From: Cytobacillus oceanisediminis
GTDB lineage: Bacteria > Bacillota > Bacilli > Bacillales > Cytobacillaceae
Assembly (NCBI RefSeq): GCF_007830235.1
Contig: NZ_VLKI01000009.1
Location: forward strand, 137,803-201,802
DNA: 64,000 nucleotides
Reading direction: 5' to 3'
Shown piece by piece: positions 60,120 through 64,000 of this stretch. Both the position numbers and the translations under genes were made by a program. Below the pieces are notes generated by a model that saw nothing but the letters and a program-made list of their open reading frames with translations, did no database searches and was not told where the DNA came from. Position 1 is the first letter of the stretch; each line of letters begins with the position of its first letter.

Positions 60120-61887
60120 ATTTATTTAAAGCAGAAGGAAATGACAATATATCAAATCCGTAGCCATCAAGCTTAACCTTGAGACTATCGGCTTCCGCTG
60201 CAAACTCTTCATTTGAAAGCAAATTTGTGATTTTAACGCCTTTCATGGAATAAGGCAGCGTAAATTCCGTACTTTCAGCCGAAGGATTGGCCAGTACAAT
60301 GATTGTTTTTGAGTTATTGTATTTTTGATAGGCAACAAGATCGCTGCCTGTATGGAAAAACTCGAGTTGTCCTTCATTGGCTAGCAATTTTTCTTCGCGG
60401 CGCAGTTTGATCAGCTGTTGAATATGGGAGAAAAGTTCACGGTCCTGCTTATTTTCATCCCACTCCATGCATTTTCTGCACCCTGGATCCATTTCGCCGC
60501 TTAACCCTATCTCATCACCATAATAAAGGCAAGGAGAACCCATAAAGGTAAATAGGATCGTGTAAATAAGCTTAACCCGGTCTTTATTACCCTCACATTC
60601 CGTCAGGATTCTTGGTGTATCATGGCTTCCGACAAGATTGAATGCAGCTTCATATACATTAGCCGGATAGCGGTGTATTTCAGCTGTCATGTTATTGGCG
60701 AATTCAGTACCCGTTATGGTTTTCTTAGCTATCAGGTTCAACAGATTGGTTGTAAAAGGGTAATTCATGACTGCGTCAAATTGATCACCACGCAGCCAAG
60801 GCATCGAGTTGTGCCAAATCTCACCTAAAATATAGAGATCAGATTTGACGCTTTTAACGGCTTGCCTGAATTCACGCCAAAACTGGTGGTCAACTTCGTT
60901 AGCTACATCAAGCCTCCAGCCGTCGATATTAAACTCTTCAATCCAGTATTTGGCTACTTTAAGCAAGTATTCTTTTACCTCGGGATTTTTTGTATTCAGC
61001 TTCGGCATTTGGGCCACAAAAGCGAAGGTCTCATAATTAGGATATTTTCCGCCCTTTAAAGGGAAGCTGTGTGGATGAAACCAATCCTTGTACTTTGATT
61101 TTTCCCCGTTCTCAAGTACATCCTGAAAAGGAGGGAAGTAGTATCCGCTATGATTGAAAACGGCATCAAGCATAACGCGAATATTTCTTTTATGGGACTC
61201 TTCTACAAGCCGTTTAAGAGTTTCCTTTGTCCCGAACTGGGGATCAATTTCCAGATAATCGATTGTATCATATTTATGGTTGGAAAAGGCCTTAAAAACA
61301 GGTGTGAAATAAATCCCTGTAATGCCAAGATCCTGTAGATAATCCAAATGTTCAATAACACCCTCAAAATCGCCGCCAAAAAAATTGGTGGGGGAAGGAG
61401 GGGCACTGCCCCACGGGAGAGCTCCTTCTGGATCATTATCAGGATTTCCATTTGCAAATCTTTCCGGGAAAATTTGATACCAAACCGTCTCCTTCACCCA
61501 TGAAGGGGCGTCGAAGACCTCTTCGGCATGAAGGTAGGGAAAGTTGAAATAATAACCGGAATCAGTTGGAGGTAAAGTGTAAAATCCCTTTTCAGTTAAA
61601 ATCAATTCTTCTTCTCCTGACTTTAACTTAAACCCGTACCTTGATCTTCTATAAGGCGGTTCAATAAAAACATGCCAAAAATCATGAATTCCATCCGTAC
61701 CTGACTTTAACATGTCTGTTTCTTCAAACAGCCATTTTCCATCAGACCAAAGATATTGGTCACCGTGTATTAAAGTTACTTCTGCAACGTCATCTTTTTT
61801 TGTTTGTATTCTAATATGTAGGGTTTTTTCGTTGTATGGATATACATAGTGATCAGAAGGATAGTGGATGATAGCTGCTTTTTCCAT
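60118..61887 (-). CDS. GH13 neopullulanase/maltogenic amylase-type enzyme
   Basis: A 589-residue cytoplasmic glycoside hydrolase that cleaves maltodextrins or cyclodextrins. An N-terminal CBM34-like domain (about 1-120) precedes the catalytic barrel: region I DAVFNH (241-246), region II GWRLDVANE with nucleophile D327, region III ILGEIW with acid/base E356, and region IV GSHDTPR with D423. Length and context match B. subtilis YvdF, which is encoded next to mdxE. AAAGGGGAA precedes the ATG. It is divergent from mdxE and shares a LacI-type operator region with it. The stop codon TAG is completed by MITE copy 3. Confidence 0.93.
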   Translation of the reverse strand: MEKAAIIHYPSDHYVYPYNEKTLHIRIQTKKDDVAEVTLIHGDQYLWSDGKWLFEETDMLKSGTDGIHDFWHVFIEPPYRRSRYGFKLKSGEEELILTEKGFYTLPPTDSGYYFNFPYLHAEEVFDAPSWVKETVWYQIFPERFANGNPDNDPEGALPWGSAPPSPTNFFGGDFEGVIEHLDYLQDLGITGIYFTPVFKAFSNHKYDTIDYLEIDPQFGTKETLKRLVEESHKRNIRVMLDAVFNHSGYYFPPFQDVLENGEKSKYKDWFHPHSFPLKGGKYPNYETFAFVAQMPKLNTKNPEVKEYLLKVAKYWIEEFNIDGWRLDVANEVDHQFWREFRQAVKSVKSDLYILGEIWHNSMPWLRGDQFDAVMNYPFTTNLLNLIAKKTITGTEFANNMTAEIHRYPANVYEAAFNLVGSHDTPRILTECEGNKDRVKLIYTILFTFMGSPCLYYGDEIGLSGEMDPGCRKCMEWDENKQDRELFSHIQQLIKLRREEKLLANEGQLEFFHTGSDLVAYQKYNNSKTIIVLANPSAESTEFTLPYSMKGVKITNLLSNEEFAAEADSLKVKLDGYGFDILSFPSALNK

Positions 61888-61907
61888 TGTTATTCCCCTT
61901 TCAAAAG

Positions 61908-61921
61908 TGCAATCGCTTGCA
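61908..61921. promoter_or_regulatory. LacI/CcpA-type operator 1 of the maltodextrin region
   Basis: TGCAATCGCTTGCA, a near-perfect palindrome matching both catabolite-responsive elements (TGnAAnCGnTnnCA) and MdxR/MalR-like sites. It overlaps a minus-strand TATAAT (61921-61926), the likely -10 of the GH13 gene, 20 bases from its start, so binding should block that gene. Confidence 0.8.
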
Positions 61922-62014
61922 TTATATCATATGGAGGAAATAAAAATATAGAATTAGAAAGAATATGCCTCTTTTCTTTTTATAATTTGGACACAATAAA
62001 TTTTTAAAAAGTAG

Positions 62015-62042
62015 TTGTAAAAGCCTAAAAACCTTGTATAAT
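62015..62042 (+). promoter_or_regulatory. Sigma-A promoter of mdxE
   Basis: TTGTAA (62015-62020), 16 bases, TATAAT (62037-62042). An operator starts 16 bases beyond the -10 hexamer. Confidence 0.65.
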
Positions 62043-62057
62043 AAAAATTAGAAATTG

Positions 62058-62071
62058 TGCAATCGTTTTCA
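62058..62071. promoter_or_regulatory. LacI/CcpA-type operator 2
   Basis: TGCAATCGTTTTCA, just downstream of the mdxE -10 box where a bound repressor would block initiation or elongation. It fits the cre pattern. Confidence 0.7.
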
Positions 62072-62162
62072 TAGAGTAAAATTCAATAGAATTTACTCAA
62101 AAAAGAGATTAAGTGATAACGCAAAAAAATTTTAGAGAGAAATAAAAGCGTTTACACTTTTG

Positions 62163-62176
62163 TGCAAACGGTTGTA
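62163..62176. promoter_or_regulatory. LacI-type operator 3
   Basis: TGCAAACGGTTGTA, 45 bases before the mdxE start, in the leader. Together with sites 1 and 2 it suggests cooperative control by a maltodextrin-responsive LacI-family protein and possibly CcpA. Confidence 0.65.
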
Positions 62177-62220
62177 CGTTTTAACAGTAAGCAACAGATA
62201 TATTAGGAGGGGGCAATACC

Positions 62221-63519
62221 ATGAAAAAGTCATTATCTTTCTTTATGATGCTGGTATTAGTAATCGGTATGCTGGCAGCTTGTGGTCCTCAGCGTGAGGC
62301 ACAGCCAGAAAACACAGGAGAAAAAGATAACGGCAATACAAGCGAAAACCAGGCAGAAGAGCCAAAACCTGAGAAATTAGTAGTTTGGGAAGATACAGAT
62401 AAAGGTGTAGCATTAAAGCCTGCAATTGAGTCTTTCGAAAAAGAATATGGCATTAAAGTAGAATTCAAAGAATTGGGTATGGCTGATAAGATCCGTGACC
62501 AATTAAGACTTGACGGACCTGCCGGAAATGCTCCAGACGTTGTGACTCTTCCTCATGACCAAATCGGCCAGGTTGTAACTGAAGGATTGCTTCAAGAAAT
62601 TAATGTAGAAGATAGTGTACTTAATACTTTCACAGAATCTTCCATTACTGCACAAATGTTTGATGGAAAGCTTTACGGACTTCCTAAAGCAACTGAAACA
62701 CCTGTATTCATCTACAACAAAGCACTAATGGATAAAGCTCCTGAAACAATGGATGAGCTTTACACTCAAGCGAAAGAATTAACTACTGGCGGACAGTACG
62801 GATTCTTGGCACTTTTCGATAACTTCTATTTCGCACATGGACCAATTGCTGGGATGGGCGGATATGTTTTCAAGGAAAATAACGGTGCATTAGACCGTGA
62901 TGATGTTGGCTTAAATAACGAAGGTGCTGTTGAAGGTGCCGAGTTTATTCAAAAGTGGTACAGCGAAGGCTTATTCCCTAAAGGAATTATCGGAGAAAGT
63001 GGCGGTGCTGCGATGGACGGATTGTTTAATGAAGGTAAAGCAGCATCTGTTATGAATGGACCTTGGGCATTGCAAGGCATGAAGGATGCAGGAATTGACG
63101 TTGGTGTAGCGGTTATGCCAAAGCTTCCAAACGGAGAACCTGTTAAAACTTTCATGGGTGTTAAAGGCTGGCACGTAACTGCCTTCACTAAAAACCCTTA
63201 CTGGGCAACTAAATTAGTTGAACATATCACAAATGAAGAAAATGCAAAAATCCGATTTGAGACAACTCAGGAAATTCCTCCTGTAAAAGCTCTTATCGAG
63301 GATCCTGTTATTGCAGAAAACGAAGCTGCAAAAGCTGTTGCAGAGCAATCTCAATACGCAGTTCCAATGCCTAACATTCCTGAAATGGCTGAAGTATGGG
63401 GACCAATGGCTTCTGCACTTCAAACAATTGCTACAGGAAAAGCTGAACCAAAAGCAGCTCTTGATGATGCAGTGAAAACAATCAAAACGAATATTGAAAC
63501 AAATCACCCTGCCAAGTAA
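62221..63519 (+). CDS. mdxE: Maltodextrin ABC transporter substrate-binding lipoprotein (MdxE-like)
   Basis: A 432-residue extracytoplasmic binding protein for maltose/maltodextrins. The signal peptide ends in the lipobox LAACGP with lipidated C21, followed by an N/E-rich linker. The mature part has the MalE pattern: KLVVWEDTDKGVALKPAIE near 60, DVVTLPHDQIGQ, and GLFNEGKAASVMNGPWALQG with the aromatic sugar-stacking residues. AGGAGGGGG precedes the ATG. Permease genes mdxF and mdxG would be expected next; instead two hairpins, an operator and an IS4-type transposase follow. The divergent GH13 enzyme would degrade what this system imports. Confidence 0.92.
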   Translation: MKKSLSFFMMLVLVIGMLAACGPQREAQPENTGEKDNGNTSENQAEEPKPEKLVVWEDTDKGVALKPAIESFEKEYGIKVEFKELGMADKIRDQLRLDGPAGNAPDVVTLPHDQIGQVVTEGLLQEINVEDSVLNTFTESSITAQMFDGKLYGLPKATETPVFIYNKALMDKAPETMDELYTQAKELTTGGQYGFLALFDNFYFAHGPIAGMGGYVFKENNGALDRDDVGLNNEGAVEGAEFIQKWYSEGLFPKGIIGESGGAAMDGLFNEGKAASVMNGPWALQGMKDAGIDVGVAVMPKLPNGEPVKTFMGVKGWHVTAFTKNPYWATKLVEHITNEENAKIRFETTQEIPPVKALIEDPVIAENEAAKAVAEQSQYAVPMPNIPEMAEVWGPMASALQTIATGKAEPKAALDDAVKTIKTNIETNHPAK

Positions 63520-63533
63520 TCTTGACAGACAAA

Positions 63534-63571
63534 GGGCAGTACCTCTTAGGAGGTATTGCCCATCATTTTTA
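63534..63571 (+). terminator. Hairpin terminator after mdxE
   Basis: 12 paired positions GGGCAGTACCTC/GAGGTATTGCCC (one G-U) with loop TTAG, then ATCATTTTTAT. Confidence 0.85.
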
Positions 63572-63587
63572 TAGTTTGACAAAATGG

Positions 63588-63615
63588 TATTAAAGCGGCA
63601 GAAGCCGCTTTAATA
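63588..63615 (+). terminator. Second hairpin downstream of mdxE
   Basis: TATTAAAGCGGC/GCCGCTTTAATA with a 4-base loop, followed by TTCCTTTC. Two hairpins in a row should strongly favour mdxE over downstream genes. Confidence 0.7.
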
Positions 63616-63626
63616 TTCCTTTCTAG

Positions 63627-63640
63627 AGCAATCGTTTGCA
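63627..63640. promoter_or_regulatory. LacI/CcpA-type operator 4
   Basis: AGCAATCGTTTGCA; its complement TGCAAACGATTGCT matches operators 1-3. It lies beyond the mdxE terminators, with no visible downstream sugar gene before the IS element. Confidence 0.6.
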
Positions 63641-63827
63641 CAAATTTAAAAACATCAATTATGAACTATCAAATGAATTCACTAGTGTTGCATAAATTTT
63701 GACGGAATTTTCAGTTTTTACACTTACCCTGCTTAGAGCCAAAAAGGTAAATACCCAATTAAAGGTGGCTCCATCCATTTGGAAAATAATTTACAATTAG
63801 ACGTTTGTGACGACGACAGTTTGTTTA

Positions 63828-64000
63828 TTAAGGAATGGCTTTTCCTTCGATTTTCCGAAGCCAAATATGTGCCGGCTTCCATAAAGTAGCTCTTAGATAA
63901 CGGCTAATTTGTAAGGTTTTTCGCTTGCTTTTCGTCTCAAGTTGAACGAGTACATGTAGGCAAAAAACGATTAATGCGATAAACACTTGATTGTGGATCG
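63828..64000 (-). mobile_element. IS4-type transposase, C-terminal end (cut by the window edge)
   Basis: The minus-strand frame from 64000 to the TAA at 63828-63830 reads IHNQVFIALIVFCLHVLVQL, then RKTLQISRYLRATLWKPA and ends WLRKIEGKAIP. This is the typical C-terminus of IS4-family DDE transposases, the hydrophobic helix after the catalytic glutamate. The rest lies outside. The IS end should be between about 63690 and 63827, near GTGTTGCATAAATTTTGACGG-like sequence (first 18 bases from 63694), but I could not define its terminal repeat without the other end. The element probably interrupts the maltodextrin operon. Confidence 0.75.

Noticed and set aside
63214..63582. Cysteine/phenylalanine-rich minus-strand protein opposite mdxE
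   Set aside because: It is an antisense shadow of the mdxE coding frame with skewed composition and no ribosome site.
1..64000. rRNA, tRNA genes, prophage or restriction-modification islands
   Set aside because: No rRNA core motifs, no tRNA cloverleaf ends, no phage structural or integrase genes and no methyltransferases were seen on either strand.

Overview
The window looks like the chromosome of a Bacillaceae (Firmicutes) endospore former. Its backbone follows the Bacillus subtilis yhf-yhj-yis order: yhfI, lplJ, lcfB, azlCD, yhfN, yhzC, comK, yhjD, yhjE, sipV, addBA, yisB, gerPA-F, yisK, yisL, yisN, asnO. A spore germination operon (gerP), a competence regulator (comK), AddAB rather than RecBCD, strong AGGAGG ribosome sites and GTG/TTG starts all agree. 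The dispersed repeats resemble those of Cytobacillus/Mesobacillus-type genomes, but the genus is only a guess. No rRNA, tRNA, CRISPR array or prophage was seen.

Layout. 1-4.5 kb: lipoate ligase and fatty-acid activation genes, with a FadR-type operator before lcfB. 4.6-7.8 kb: an ABC importer (lipoprotein, permease, ATPase) with a 241-bp MITE-like element inserted inside the operon. 7.8-10.4 kb: a 52-bp tandem array, an XRE-cupin regulator divergent from azlCD, and a 21-bp GGCC array. 10.5-19 kb: membrane protease, frameshifted peptidase E, yhzC, comK, yhjD, S9 peptidase, LCP protein, yhjE, sipV. 19.1-34.5 kb: the accessory island, with a 1085-aa STAND/TPR/BTAD regulator, a five-gene branched-chain-type ABC importer, a 58-aa protein, a KAS III-like enzyme, an alpha/beta hydrolase, an SDR reductase, a thiolase and an acyl-CoA ligase. 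35.5-46.7 kb: MFS transporter, addBA, yisB and gerP. 46.8-56.1 kb: a second acyl-CoA ligase, DUF418 protein, P-loop kinase-like protein, yisK, yisL, a FIST-PAS-GGDEF-EAL protein and yisN. 56.2-64 kb: asnO, MATE pump, GH13 enzyme and mdxE with LacI-type operators, then the 3' end of an IS4-type transposase at the window edge.

Main finding. The transport/acyl-CoA operon and the separate acyl-CoA ligase 10 kb away share the same promoter architecture. Two direct TGTAACY heptamers start exactly 11 bp apart, and the second ends 9 bp before a good -10 hexamer (TATGAT or TACAAT) that has no recognisable -35. This is the geometry used by SARP/BTAD activators, and a BTAD regulator lies immediately upstream. 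I infer one regulon: the regulator senses something in the cytoplasm and turns on uptake, CoA activation and reductive/thiolytic processing of a carboxylate whose identity the sequence does not reveal.

Other structure. Three intact copies of one ~240-bp element have 12-bp terminal inverted repeats and 8-bp target duplications. Two sit in or next to terminators and one lies inside an operon; a fourth copy is decayed. Four intergenic arrays (two of 52-bp period, one of 21 bp, one of 20-21 bp) lie beyond gene ends.
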